Below are positions 42,541-50,439 of a stretch of DNA of 64,000 nucleotides, one piece after another. The DNA comes from Bog-473 sp036489775 (lineage in GTDB: Bacteria > Actinomycetota > Acidimicrobiia > Acidimicrobiales > RAAP-2). The number at the start of each line of letters is the position of its first letter. Positions within the stretch are counted from its first letter, which is position 1. Position numbers and translations under genes: made by a program. The notes beneath the pieces were generated by a model, which was not told the DNA's origin, made no database searches, and saw nothing but the letters and a program-made list of their open reading frames with translations. Location: positions 62,001 to 126,000 of the forward strand of contig DASXFC010000082.1 of NCBI GenBank assembly GCA_036489775.1, given 5' to 3'.

Positions 42541-44493
42541 CTAGTTGTGGGCGAACTCCATGCCGATGGAGCCCCAGGGCCCGCTGCTCCCCATGGTGAA
42601 GCTTTCGCTGGTACCGCCCGGGTCAATGACGTATACGTCGAAGTCCAGCCCGCTGCCGGTCGTGATGCCGGCGGGCGGAGTGAGCGTCGTGGAACCAGGG
42701 GCCGCCACGAAGACCACCTCGCCGTCGAAGGCGGCGGGGGTGCTGAAGGTGGACTTGATGGGCGAGGAGGTCCCATTGGCCGCGGGGTGCTGCACGATGG
42801 CCGTGGCCGGAGCATTGCCTGCCAGCTGGACGACATCGACCACCGTGGTCGAGAGCAGGCTGGCTGCGAAGTTCACGCTGACCGTGCCGCTGGCCCCGTT
42901 GCCGGTAGCGACGTAGGCGTAGAGGTCGTTGCCGTCCACCCCCAGCAGACCCGAAGAGAAGGAGGTCGATGTGACCTGCGTGGCGTTGGCGGTGAAGGGG
43001 CCCGAGACGCTCGAGAGGCTGGGGTTCAGCAAGCCGGTGGTGTAGATCAGCACCAGTTCGGTGGCCCCGCTGGTCGTCGTCAGGCTCCCGGTGGCGCAAG
43101 CCGACAGGGAGACCAGCGAGCAGCTGCCCGTTCCGAGCGACGTCCCGGTCAAGAAGGGCACCACCTTGAGCGAGTAGCTGTTGCTGCCGGTGTAGCTATG
43201 GGCATCGGTCGCCGTGACTGTGAAGGAGTACACCGTGGAAGCGCTGACCGCGGCCGGCGTGCCCGTCAGCGCGCCCGAGGACGACAGCGTGACGCCCGAG
43301 GGCAGCGAGCCCGAGGTCACGGCGTAGGTGTAGCTGGCGACACCCCCCGAGGCGGTCAGGGCGGCCGGGGCGTAGGCCGTGGTGGCCAACGTGGTGGTCA
43401 CGCTTAACGAAGACAGGGTGATGGTCGGTGCGTTCACCGTGAGCGAGTACGAGGTCGAGCCGGTCAGCCCGGCGTGGTCAGTGGCGGTCACCACGAAGCT
43501 GACGTTGCCCGACTGGCCGGAGGCCGAGATGGTGCCCGAGAGCGTGCCCGACGAGGAGACCGACAGGCCGGTGGGCAACGTCCCCGAGGTCAGGGCGTAG
43601 GTGTAGGGGGCAGTACCACCCGAGGCGGTGATGGCCTGGCTGTAGGCGGTGTAGACGGTGGCCGCCGGCAACGTGCTCGGGCTCAGCGCCAGGTGGACCA
43701 CAGTGGAGTTCACGCTGCAGCTGGCACTGGAGCCGGCGTTGTAGGTATCGCCGCTGTAGACCGCCTCCCACCAGTAGGTGCCGGCCGTGGTGGGCGTGTA
43801 CGCGGCCGACGCGTTGTACGTCCCCGCCGCGGTGACCGGCACGGCCGATCCCAGGGCGCTCCAGCCAGTGCCCGAACACGAGGTCGGAGCTGTGGCCTGC
43901 GGACCGAAGACGCTGAAGCTGATGGAACCACCCGGTGCCGGCGTGGTGGTCGTGCCCGCCAGGACGGCGGACGGGGTCACGCCGGAGGACACCACCGAAC
44001 TGGCAGTGGCCGACACGCCGGTGGTGGTGAGCGCCTGGACCACGACCGTCGTGGACTTGGCGCTCGGAGTACCAAACCAGATGGACGAGGCGATGGTGGA
44101 CGTGTCGGTGTACTGCCAGCTGCCGCTCCCCGGCGAGTCAGAGCAGGTGACGGTCCCCGCCGTGATGGCGCAGCTGCCGCTCACCGGCGTGCCGGACGAG
44201 GATCCCACGGCAAACCGCGACACGACGTAGGCCGTCACCGGGGTGCTCCCGCTGGTGGACGTCTGGGCGAAGGTAATGGTGACCACCTGTCCCGACACCG
44301 GCGACACGGTGGCTGTCGGCGTGGCACCGGTCGGCAGGGTCTGCGCTGTGGCGGCCGCGTAGTTCGAGCCGCTGGTGACGGTCACCACCCAGGCCGCCAG
44401 CGCCACCCCGCTCGCTGCGAGCGCCAAGCCGAGGCCCAGCCAGGCCGCGACAGCCGGCTTCCACTGACGGCGGCGGCAGTGCTGGGCGACCAT
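42541..44493 (-). CDS. Large secreted protein with fibronectin-like and putative Ig (He_PIG) repeats
   Basis: This 650-residue protein has a basic N-terminus, a hydrophobic segment at about 16-33 ending ALAAW, and an all-beta Ser/Thr-rich body. Two He_PIG-type repeats are visible at about 265-350 and 355-440 (ASGGTAPYTYALTSGTLPTG and ASGGVASYTYAVTSGSLPSG). A fibronectin III-like domain precedes them at about 55-150, and a beta-sandwich of about 200 residues closes the chain. The Ala-Trp after the hydrophobic segment fits the SipW-type signal peptides of the two upstream genes. It is the last gene of that operon, 3 bases downstream. Adhesin or fibre component is the best guess. Confidence 0.75.
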   Translation of the reverse strand: MVAQHCRRRQWKPAVAAWLGLGLALAASGVALAAWVVTVTSGSNYAAATAQTLPTGATPTATVSPVSGQVVTITFAQTSTSGSTPVTAYVVSRFAVGSSSGTPVSGSCAITAGTVTCSDSPGSGSWQYTDTSTIASSIWFGTPSAKSTTVVVQALTTTGVSATASSVVSSGVTPSAVLAGTTTTPAPGGSISFSVFGPQATAPTSCSGTGWSALGSAVPVTAAGTYNASAAYTPTTAGTYWWEAVYSGDTYNAGSSASCSVNSTVVHLALSPSTLPAATVYTAYSQAITASGGTAPYTYALTSGTLPTGLSVSSSGTLSGTISASGQSGNVSFVVTATDHAGLTGSTSYSLTVNAPTITLSSLSVTTTLATTAYAPAALTASGGVASYTYAVTSGSLPSGVTLSSSGALTGTPAAVSASTVYSFTVTATDAHSYTGSNSYSLKVVPFLTGTSLGTGSCSLVSLSACATGSLTTTSGATELVLIYTTGLLNPSLSSVSGPFTANATQVTSTSFSSGLLGVDGNDLYAYVATGNGASGTVSVNFAASLLSTTVVDVVQLAGNAPATAIVQHPAANGTSSPIKSTFSTPAAFDGEVVFVAAPGSTTLTPPAGITTGSGLDFDVYVIDPGGTSESFTMGSSGPWGSIGMEFAHN

Positions 44494-44496
44494 CGG

Positions 44497-45039
44497 TTAC
44501 TTGGAGAACGTGACAGAGACCGGGATCTCGAACGTCGCCCCTTGGCATCCGCTCTGCGCGGCATCACTCATCGAAACGGAACTGGCCAGGTGGATCAGGT
44601 GCGAGCCCGGCGCCACGACCAGCGCCGGGCTGGAAGGAAAGGTGGTCGAGACCCCGGTTGTGGTGCAGGTGCCGATGCCTCCCGCAGCAGTGATGCTGCC
44701 GTTGGCCGAGATCCCGGTAAGGGTGACCGAGTAGGAGTTCGGGTTGTTGATGCGCACGATGACGTCCGCTGTTCCCCCGGGTATCAGTGCAGACGTCGGC
44801 GCGTCCCCTCCACTAAAGGCCTGCACAGTCGGCATGCTCATCGTGCCGGTGGACACGGCGGCGCCTCCTGACCCCCCCACTCGCCAGAACGCGAAGGCAG
44901 AGCCGGCCACAACGACCAGCGCAATGCACCCAGGACCGAGCGCACGGAGCGTCCTATGCCGCCATCTGGACGCGGCAGAGGGGGACCCGGACGAGTGCCC
45001 GGTTCCCCCTACTCTGCCGTCACGTATATCGGGAGACAT
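44497..45039 (-). CDS. Secreted protein with SipW-type signal peptide
   Basis: This 180-residue protein has an N-terminal charged region of about 40 residues, a hydrophobic stretch ending SAFAFWRVGGSGGAAV and a beta-rich domain with INNPNSYSVTLTGISANG and four cysteines. The Phe-Trp after the AFA cleavage box is the mark of signal peptides processed by the SipW/archaeal-type peptidase. The ATG at 45039 is used. It sits between a smaller and a larger protein of the same export type. Confidence 0.75.
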   Translation of the reverse strand: MSPDIRDGRVGGTGHSSGSPSAASRWRHRTLRALGPGCIALVVVAGSAFAFWRVGGSGGAAVSTGTMSMPTVQAFSGGDAPTSALIPGGTADVIVRINNPNSYSVTLTGISANGSITAAGGIGTCTTTGVSTTFPSSPALVVAPGSHLIHLASSVSMSDAAQSGCQGATFEIPVSVTFSK

Positions 45040-45073
45040 TGCTCCGCGATCCTTTCGAGCCGAATCGAGCCGA

Positions 45074-45571
45074 TCAGGTCGAGGCGTAGACAATCGGGAT
45101 GGTGGTCAGGCTCTGGCAGTTGTCCTGGTTGGTACCGGCGTCGGTCAGCGTGATGCTCAGACCGGACCACGATCCCACGGCAGTTCCGGAGAGGATTTCC
45201 GCGCCGACTGGGGCCGTCCCCGTGATCGTGAAGTCGCCTTGGGTGCAGGCAGGGAGGGCGCTGTTGGTCTGCGAGCTGAAGGTGCCGATGCTGGCCGTCA
45301 CCGCGGTGATGTAGACCATGCCGGGGTTCGGGTTGTTGAAGTCGCCGCTGAGGGCCACCGTGTCGCCTGGGTACATGCCGGTGACCGTCGTGGTCTGGAC
45401 GACCGTGACTGCCGTCGGCGCAGTGGAGGTGGCGTTCCCCGCACCGGTACCAGTGGTGGTCCAGTAGGCGAAGGCGACTCCGGCACCGGTCAGCGTCATT
45501 GCGCCCGCTGCCACGATGGCAGCGATCCGGTACTTGCGGATCTTTCCGTCTGCTCGCTTGAAGATGGACAT
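45074..45571 (-). CDS. Secreted protein with SipW-type signal peptide (TasA/CalY-like export class)
   Basis: This 165-residue protein has a basic N-terminus (KRADGKIRKYR), a hydrophobic segment and AFAYWTTTGTGAG at about 33-45, the classical SipW-dependent pattern. The mature part is a small beta-sandwich with a cysteine pair (LPACTQGD and DNCQSLTT) and FNNPNPGMVYITAV, which parallels INNPNSYSVTLTGI in its neighbour. GGGGAGA precedes the ATG. It is the first gene of a three-gene operon and is probably a surface or biofilm-matrix subunit by analogy. Confidence 0.78.
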   Translation of the reverse strand: MSIFKRADGKIRKYRIAAIVAAGAMTLTGAGVAFAYWTTTGTGAGNATSTAPTAVTVVQTTTVTGMYPGDTVALSGDFNNPNPGMVYITAVTASIGTFSSQTNSALPACTQGDFTITGTAPVGAEILSGTAVGSWSGLSITLTDAGTNQDNCQSLTTIPIVYAST

Positions 45572-45914
45572 GAAGTGCTCTCCCCTTACCGTTGGTGTCC
45601 CCCACCTCGCGTCCTATGTCCGCGGGGAGCGGCTGCATCATGCGGCCACGTCCGGGACCCATCGTGCTGACACCTGGGTGCAGCCATATGCTCACCCCGG
45701 TTGCCGGGTGGTTGCGGTCACGATGAAAGAAGTCAAGCGAAGCTCCGCCCTGCCAGGCCGGCCGGAGTCGGAAAACCCCTGATCAGTGGGAGGTGCCAGC
45801 TCCAACCAGACCGCAATGAACCTTCGATGCGTTACTGGGGCGGATCGAGTCAGCTGAACGCAACCGAAGATGAAGCCCGACTCGGGCTCATCCTGCGAAC
45901 GACGTCCTGATCAA
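45572..45914. other. Gene-free 5' region of the SipW-type operon
   Basis: No supported gene is seen. The region should hold the operon's promoter and a leader. CCCGG-TTG-CCGGG (within 45696-45710) forms a hairpin next to AACCGGGGTGA on the minus strand, which faintly recalls part of a c-di-AMP (ydaO) riboswitch, but the remaining conserved boxes are not found. The other end carries the 3' flank of the GT2 gene. Confidence 0.35.
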
Positions 45915-46988
45915 TTAGAGGAGTAAGCGGCGATGGCGGATGCTGCCCTGTACCAGGGAGACCAGCGAGACGCTGTCGGCCACGGCCAACTGGGCCAGTC
46001 TCGCCACCCCCAGGGCTCGGTTGCCTCTGGCCCGGCCTTTGGCGTCGGGCCAGCGGTAGTACGCCCACGGCAGGGCGCCTGCGATCATCCAACGATGCCG
46101 CGTCACCAGCGAAGCGACCAGGCTGGCCGCGGCCAGGTCGAACAGGGCGGTTTCGCGGGCCAGGAAGTAGCGGTGCCAGAACCATTGAGCCACCAGCGGG
46201 CTTCGGTTGCCCAGGCCGGGAAAGCCCACCAGGTTCCGCTGCCCGTTCAGCCAGTCACCGAAATCGGCCGGGATGTTGCGGTGATAGACGAGCGAGTCCG
46301 GGGCGAAGGTGGCCCGCCCGCCCGCTTCCTGCACCCGCCACGCCAGGAGTGCGTCCTCGCCAAAAGCACGCCCAGAAACCTGGGCTGTCAGCGAGTCGGT
46401 TTGGTCGAAGCCACCCACCGCCCGGACCGCCGAGGTGCGGTAAGCCACATTGCACGTCTCGAAGAACGGCGTGGGCATGGTGATCCATTTGGTGTGGTCC
46501 CATGGACCGGCGCTCTCGCGGTCAGCGGGATCGGCGTGGACCTGACCCTGGGTCACTTCGATCTCCTGCTCGAGCGTTGCCAGCATGGCGGCCAGCCAAC
46601 CCGGGGTGGGGAGGCAATCGTCGTCGGTGATGGCCACGTAGGGAGCCCGCACGAGGGTGAAGCCGTGATTGCGCCCGCCGCCCGCCCCCCGGTTCTGGGC
46701 CAATGTCGCGACGGCTAGTCGGACTGGTGAGGTACGGGCGAGCGCCTGCAAAGTAGCCCAGGTGTGATCGCCCGATCCGTTGTCGACAATGATGACTTCG
46801 TACTCGTCGTGGGGCAGTGACTGGTCGACCAGACTTGCCATCAGGCCCTCGAGGAAGCCAGGACGACGGTAGCTACTCACCAAGGCGGCGATGCGCGGTG
46901 TCGCTCCCGAGTCCCAGGTAGCGGAGTACTCGTTCTCAGATGTCGAGTGTTGGGCGTCCTCGGTCAAGACCAAGCCGTCACAATCCAC
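45915..46988 (-). CDS. Glycosyltransferase family 2 with C-terminal GSxRHRxxLL signature
   Basis: This 357-residue GT-A enzyme shows IAALVSSYRRPGFLEGLMAS at about 33-52, VIIVDNGSGDHTWATLQA, GGGRNHGFTLVRAPYVAITD with DDDC, and RAFGEDALLAWRVQEAGG. A hydrophobic C-terminal part ends LVQGSIRHRRLLL. It shares this ending with the GT2 enzymes at 7461, 22092 and 24081. The GTG start at 46988 has no strong ribosome site. It stands apart from the main locus, beyond the SipW-type operon. Confidence 0.88.
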   Translation of the reverse strand: MDCDGLVLTEDAQHSTSENEYSATWDSGATPRIAALVSSYRRPGFLEGLMASLVDQSLPHDEYEVIIVDNGSGDHTWATLQALARTSPVRLAVATLAQNRGAGGGRNHGFTLVRAPYVAITDDDCLPTPGWLAAMLATLEQEIEVTQGQVHADPADRESAGPWDHTKWITMPTPFFETCNVAYRTSAVRAVGGFDQTDSLTAQVSGRAFGEDALLAWRVQEAGGRATFAPDSLVYHRNIPADFGDWLNGQRNLVGFPGLGNRSPLVAQWFWHRYFLARETALFDLAAASLVASLVTRHRWMIAGALPWAYYRWPDAKGRARGNRALGVARLAQLAVADSVSLVSLVQGSIRHRRLLL

Positions 46989-47063
46989 GATTCGCCTGCT
47001 GATGTTGGACGGCCTCGGACGCCAGGTCGGCCCACATCTCTGTTCGGCTCAACGAACAGAAAA

Positions 47064-47948
47064 TCATGGTGGTGGGGTCTTGGGACGCAGCACCCCGGCC
47101 AACTGCTCCCCGACCGGGGTGAACTCGGGCATGACAAAATCGCGCCGCAGCCAGTTGGCGCCGTCGACCACCAGTGTGTGCCCGGTGACGAAGGAGGCGA
47201 AGGGCGAGCACAGCCAGGCCACGGCCCACCCAAGTTCGTGGGTGCGACCCAGGCGCCCGGCCGGTGAGCGCCGGGCATCGACCGACTCGCCGTCGGGCCG
47301 GAGGTCTTTGAGGTCCTGACGCATGTCGTCATGGGGGAAAAGCCCCGGGGCCAATGCGTTGATCCGGATGCCGTCGGGGGCCCATTCGACGGCCAGCGAC
47401 TTGGTCAGGTTGCCCACGCCGGCCTTGGCCGCGGCCGCATGGGACATGCCGGGTCCGCCGGTGAAGGACTGGGTAGCCAAGATGTTGACGATCGATCCCG
47501 CCGTATTGCGGGTCACCAGGCGGCGGTGCAGCTCCTGGCTGCAGAAGAAGGTGCCGTCCAGCACGATGTTGGTCACCGAGCGGAAGGCATTCGGTCGCAT
47601 GTCGGCCGCCAACACCGGGAAGTTGGCTGCCGCGTTGTTCACCAGCACGGTGGCCGGCCCGAGTTCATCCTCGATCACGTCGAAGGCCGCTGCGATCTGC
47701 TCGGGCTCGCGGATGTCGGCCGGAGCGTGGGCCACCCGGGCCCCCAGTGGTTCGAGCGCGGCCACCCCGGCCAGGCGGTGCTCCTCCGAGCGCGAGATGA
47801 TGCCGATGGCGGCACCAGCGCGGGCCAACTCGGTCGCGATGGCGATGCCGAGACCGGTCCCGCCGCCGGTCACGATGGCGGCGGTGCCGGCAAAGGTGTC
47901 CGACGGCAGGAAGGTGGTGGACGGCGGTGGCGGTTCGGGCAGGCCCAT
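47064..47948 (-). CDS. Short-chain dehydrogenase, 2,4-dienoyl-CoA reductase-like
   Basis: This 294-residue SDR has VTGGGTGLGIAIATELARAG at about 26-45, VLVNNAAANFPV and the active region GPGMSHAAAAKAGVGNLTKS. The usual catalytic Tyr is absent in that motif (MSHAAAAK), as in peroxisomal-type 2,4-dienoyl-CoA reductases, which use a different Tyr/Ser. The C-terminal LVVDGANWLRR is typical. Its ATG directly follows the stop of the enoyl-CoA hydratase, so both probably serve fatty-acid breakdown. Confidence 0.82.
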   Translation of the reverse strand: MGLPEPPPPSTTFLPSDTFAGTAAIVTGGGTGLGIAIATELARAGAAIGIISRSEEHRLAGVAALEPLGARVAHAPADIREPEQIAAAFDVIEDELGPATVLVNNAAANFPVLAADMRPNAFRSVTNIVLDGTFFCSQELHRRLVTRNTAGSIVNILATQSFTGGPGMSHAAAAKAGVGNLTKSLAVEWAPDGIRINALAPGLFPHDDMRQDLKDLRPDGESVDARRSPAGRLGRTHELGWAVAWLCSPFASFVTGHTLVVDGANWLRRDFVMPEFTPVGEQLAGVLRPKTPPP

Positions 47949-48785
47949 CTACTTGCCCTCGAACTTGACTGGCTGCTTCATGGCCTTGGCGGCGTAGCCG
48001 GCGGGCATGTCCTCGCTCACGAACTCGACCGAGGCGCTCAGCGCTTCGAACTTGAGCGACTCGGCCAGCCCCCGGTAGGCGAAGGCGTCGATGGTGCGTT
48101 TGATCGATTGCACAGCCAGCGGGGCGTTGGCGGCGATCTCGGTAGCGATCCCCCTGGCCGTGTCGAGCAGCTGGTCCTTCTCGACCACCTCCTGGACGAT
48201 CCCGAGCTGGAGCGCCTTAGCGGCGTCGATGCGCCGCCCGGTCAGCGCCAGCAACTTGGCCCCGCCGGTCCCGATCTCATGGGCCAGACGAAGGTCGCCA
48301 CCGGCGTCGATGGAGACGCCGACCTGGGCTTCGGGCAGGGCGAAGATGGCGTCGGCGGCGGCCACCCGGATGTCGCACATGAGGGCCCACTCGAACCCGA
48401 AGCCGAGGCAGTAGCCCTGGACGGCGGCCACCGTGGGCTGCGGCAGCTCGGAGAAGACCCGGAAGCGCTCGTGCACCCAGCGCAGGCCCTCGTAGTAGTT
48501 GCGCACCTTCTCGGCCGGGGAGCGCCCGGTCACCCGGTCTTCGGGCATGCCCAGGTCGATCCCGGCACAGAAGGCTCTGCCCTCGCCCCGGACCACGACC
48601 ACCCGGATGTCGTCGTTGAAGCGGATCCGATCTGCCAGCACACCGAGCTGGCGGGTGGCCTCCCAGCTCCAGGCGTTGAGCTTGTCGGGCAGGTGGTTGG
48701 TCAAGATGGCGATGCCGTCGCTACCGATGTCCAGAGTGAGCTGCCACTCCTCCTCGGGCAAGACCGGCTCGGTACGGATTGGCAT
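47949..48785 (-). CDS. Enoyl-CoA hydratase/isomerase family protein
   Basis: This 278-residue crotonase-fold enzyme shows VVVVRGEGRAFCAGIDLGMP at about 59-78 (oxyanion-hole Ala-Gly), PTVAAVQGYCLGFGFEWALM (second oxyanion Gly), then RVAAADAIFALPEAQVGVSI and ALTGRRIDAAKALQLGIV. The Glu residues of classical hydratases are not clearly in place, so isomerase or another crotonase activity is possible. It is the first gene of a two-gene unit with the dehydrogenase. Confidence 0.86.
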   Translation of the reverse strand: MPIRTEPVLPEEEWQLTLDIGSDGIAILTNHLPDKLNAWSWEATRQLGVLADRIRFNDDIRVVVVRGEGRAFCAGIDLGMPEDRVTGRSPAEKVRNYYEGLRWVHERFRVFSELPQPTVAAVQGYCLGFGFEWALMCDIRVAAADAIFALPEAQVGVSIDAGGDLRLAHEIGTGGAKLLALTGRRIDAAKALQLGIVQEVVEKDQLLDTARGIATEIAANAPLAVQSIKRTIDAFAYRGLAESLKFEALSASVEFVSEDMPAGYAAKAMKQPVKFEGK

Positions 48786-48793
48786 GGAGGTGG

Positions 48794-48799
48794 AGGTTA
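48794..48799 (-). promoter_or_regulatory. Putative -10 hexamer of a leaderless promoter for the hydratase unit
   Basis: On the minus strand TAACCT ends 8 bases before the ATG at 48785, with only CCACCTCC between, so no Shine-Dalgarno sequence is present. Confidence 0.45.
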
Positions 48800-48887
48800 C
48801 GCCGCACTACACGGCTGGGCCCGCCTCGCCCCCGCACCCGGATTTGGGTGTAACCCAGGGGACCGTGCCGGACCCATACCTGGCGAG

Positions 48888-49505
48888 ATGATGGAACCCC
48901 CCGCACACCGGCCCCACGAGACGACGACGCCGGATGAGCAGCGCTTCACCGAGCTCTTCCGGGCTCACCATGCCCAGGTCCTGGCCTATTGCCGCCGGCG
49001 ACTGCCCCAGGATCTGGCCGACGACGCCGTGGCGGAGACATTCACCCTGGCCTGGCGCACCCTGGCCCGTGCGCCCGAAGACCATCGGCTCTGGCTTTTC
49101 GGCTTGGCCCGAGGCTCAGTGGCCAACCTGCGCCGGCGCCGGGACCGCTTTGCCCGCCTGGGCCACCGGTTGGCAACGCTCGATCATCCGCGGGCCGAGC
49201 GCGACCACGCCGAGACCGCCGGGTGGGAGGGACCGTTCCTGACCGCCTTCAACTCGCTGTCCGAAGCAGACCAGGAGGTATTACGGCTCACCATCTGGGA
49301 GGACCTCAGCCCGGCCGATACCGGGACCGTCCTCGGTTGCTCGTCCAATGCCGCCGGGGTGCGCCTGCACCGCGCCCGCCAACGCCTGCGCAAAGTACTG
49401 ACCCAAGCCGAAGGCGGCACGGCTCCGCCACTCCCTTTCCCGTCGTCGGTGACCCATTTGGGGTTCACCGACGTCCCGCCCTGCCCCACAAAGGAGTCCC
49501 GATGA
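48888..49505 (+). CDS. ECF-type RNA polymerase sigma factor
   Basis: This 205-residue sigma factor has region 2 at about 17-85 (FTELFRAHHAQVLAYCRRRL, DDAVAETFTLAWRTL, HRLWLFGLARGSVANLRRRR) and region 4 at about 120-180 (LSEADQEVLRLTIWEDLSPA, DTGTVLGCSSNAAGVRLHRA). ATG 48888 is used; ATG 48891 is next to it. The stop overlaps the start of the downstream membrane protein gene (ATGA), the usual sigma/anti-sigma coupling. The signal is unknown. Confidence 0.9.
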   Translation: MMEPPAHRPHETTTPDEQRFTELFRAHHAQVLAYCRRRLPQDLADDAVAETFTLAWRTLARAPEDHRLWLFGLARGSVANLRRRRDRFARLGHRLATLDHPRAERDHAETAGWEGPFLTAFNSLSEADQEVLRLTIWEDLSPADTGTVLGCSSNAAGVRLHRARQRLRKVLTQAEGGTAPPLPFPSSVTHLGFTDVPPCPTKESR

Positions 49506-50407
49506 CCACATGGACCGACGAGGCATTGGACCGTGCACTGGCCACCCACAACCCAGTCCCACCCGATCAGGTGGGCGACTCGGCCGAACGGCCCGAATCC
49601 GTCTCGCTCTTGGCGCAGGTCATCGCTGATGACGGGATGCGCACTCGTCCCGTCCCTCTGGGTCGGCGTCGCCGACGGATCCGGGTCATTGCCGTCGCCG
49701 CGGCGGCCGCCATCGTGGCGGCCGGAGTGGTGACCCTGTCGACCCGAGGGACGCCAGGCCAGTCGACCGGGTCGGCACAGAGGACGCACGGCACCACCAT
49801 CCCGGACGCGTCACTGGTTGACTTCTCGACTGAGAGCAACGGCGACATCGTGGCGCGGATCACCGATCCGGATGCTGCGGCCAGCCAGCTCGACGCCGTG
49901 TTGTTGGCGCACCATCTGGACATCTCGGTCACGGTGCTACCTGTCTCCCCCAGCCTGGTCGGCACCATCGTCTTCAGCGACCAACCGAGCGGGGAGAACA
50001 TCCAACCGATCCAGGCCGGTTCCTGCCTGGCCGGTGGCACCCAGTGCTGGGTTGGCCTCGTCATCCCGGCCGGCTTCACCGGGCACGCCGATGTGAGCGT
50101 GGGTCGGGCTGCCAAGCCGGGCGAAACCTACGCGTCAGCTGACAATTCCTTCGGGCCCGGCGAGGCGCTGCACTGCGCCGGCGTCTTCAACCAGCCGGTC
50201 AGCGTGGCCACCCCCCTCGTGGCGGCCATGGGTTTGACCGTGGAATGGCGGGTGGGGAGTAGCACCACCAACCTCGCCACTGCGCCGGCCGACGATTACG
50301 TGGTGAACGGCATTCCCATCTCGCCGACCATCGTGATGCTCATGGTGCAGGCCACTCCGCTCCCGGCCAATACACCCGACCTGATCAATGCCAATGCCGG
50401 CTGCTGA
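49502..50407 (+). CDS. Membrane protein coupled to an ECF sigma factor (candidate anti-sigma factor)
   Basis: This 301-residue protein has a cytoplasmic N-terminus of about 60 residues, one membrane helix at about 65-85 (IRVIAVAAAAAIVAAGVV) and an extracytoplasmic domain with three cysteines (GSCLAGGTQCWVG, ALHCAGV, plus a terminal Cys). It lacks a recognisable zinc anti-sigma HxxxCxxC motif. The layout and the 4-base overlap suggest that it holds or releases the sigma factor. The extracytoplasmic domain is not recognised. Confidence 0.7.
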   Translation: MTTWTDEALDRALATHNPVPPDQVGDSAERPESVSLLAQVIADDGMRTRPVPLGRRRRRIRVIAVAAAAAIVAAGVVTLSTRGTPGQSTGSAQRTHGTTIPDASLVDFSTESNGDIVARITDPDAAASQLDAVLLAHHLDISVTVLPVSPSLVGTIVFSDQPSGENIQPIQAGSCLAGGTQCWVGLVIPAGFTGHADVSVGRAAKPGETYASADNSFGPGEALHCAGVFNQPVSVATPLVAAMGLTVEWRVGSSTTNLATAPADDYVVNGIPISPTIVMLMVQATPLPANTPDLINANAGC

Positions 50408-50439
50408 TCATTCAGGTACCGAAGCGACTGGCGGTCCGC

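Noticed and set aside
42541..44493. CRISPR-like or DNA repeat array in the Ser/Thr-rich gene
   Set aside because: The repetition is at the protein level (He_PIG domains, low-complexity codons); no regular spaced DNA repeats are present.
45600..45780. c-di-AMP or c-di-GMP riboswitch before the SipW-type operon
   Set aside because: Only a hairpin and a GGGGTGA match are seen; the remaining conserved boxes of either class are missing.
47064..47948. Dehydrogenase inactivated by loss of the catalytic Tyr
   Set aside because: The MSHAAAAK pattern is normal in the 2,4-dienoyl-CoA reductase branch, which uses other residues, so it is not a sign of decay.
47331..48887. Apparent fusion of 519 codons upstream of the sigma factor frame
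   Set aside because: The frame is open by GC bias only. It runs antisense to the dehydrogenase and hydratase genes, and sigma region 2 starts just after the ATG at 48888.
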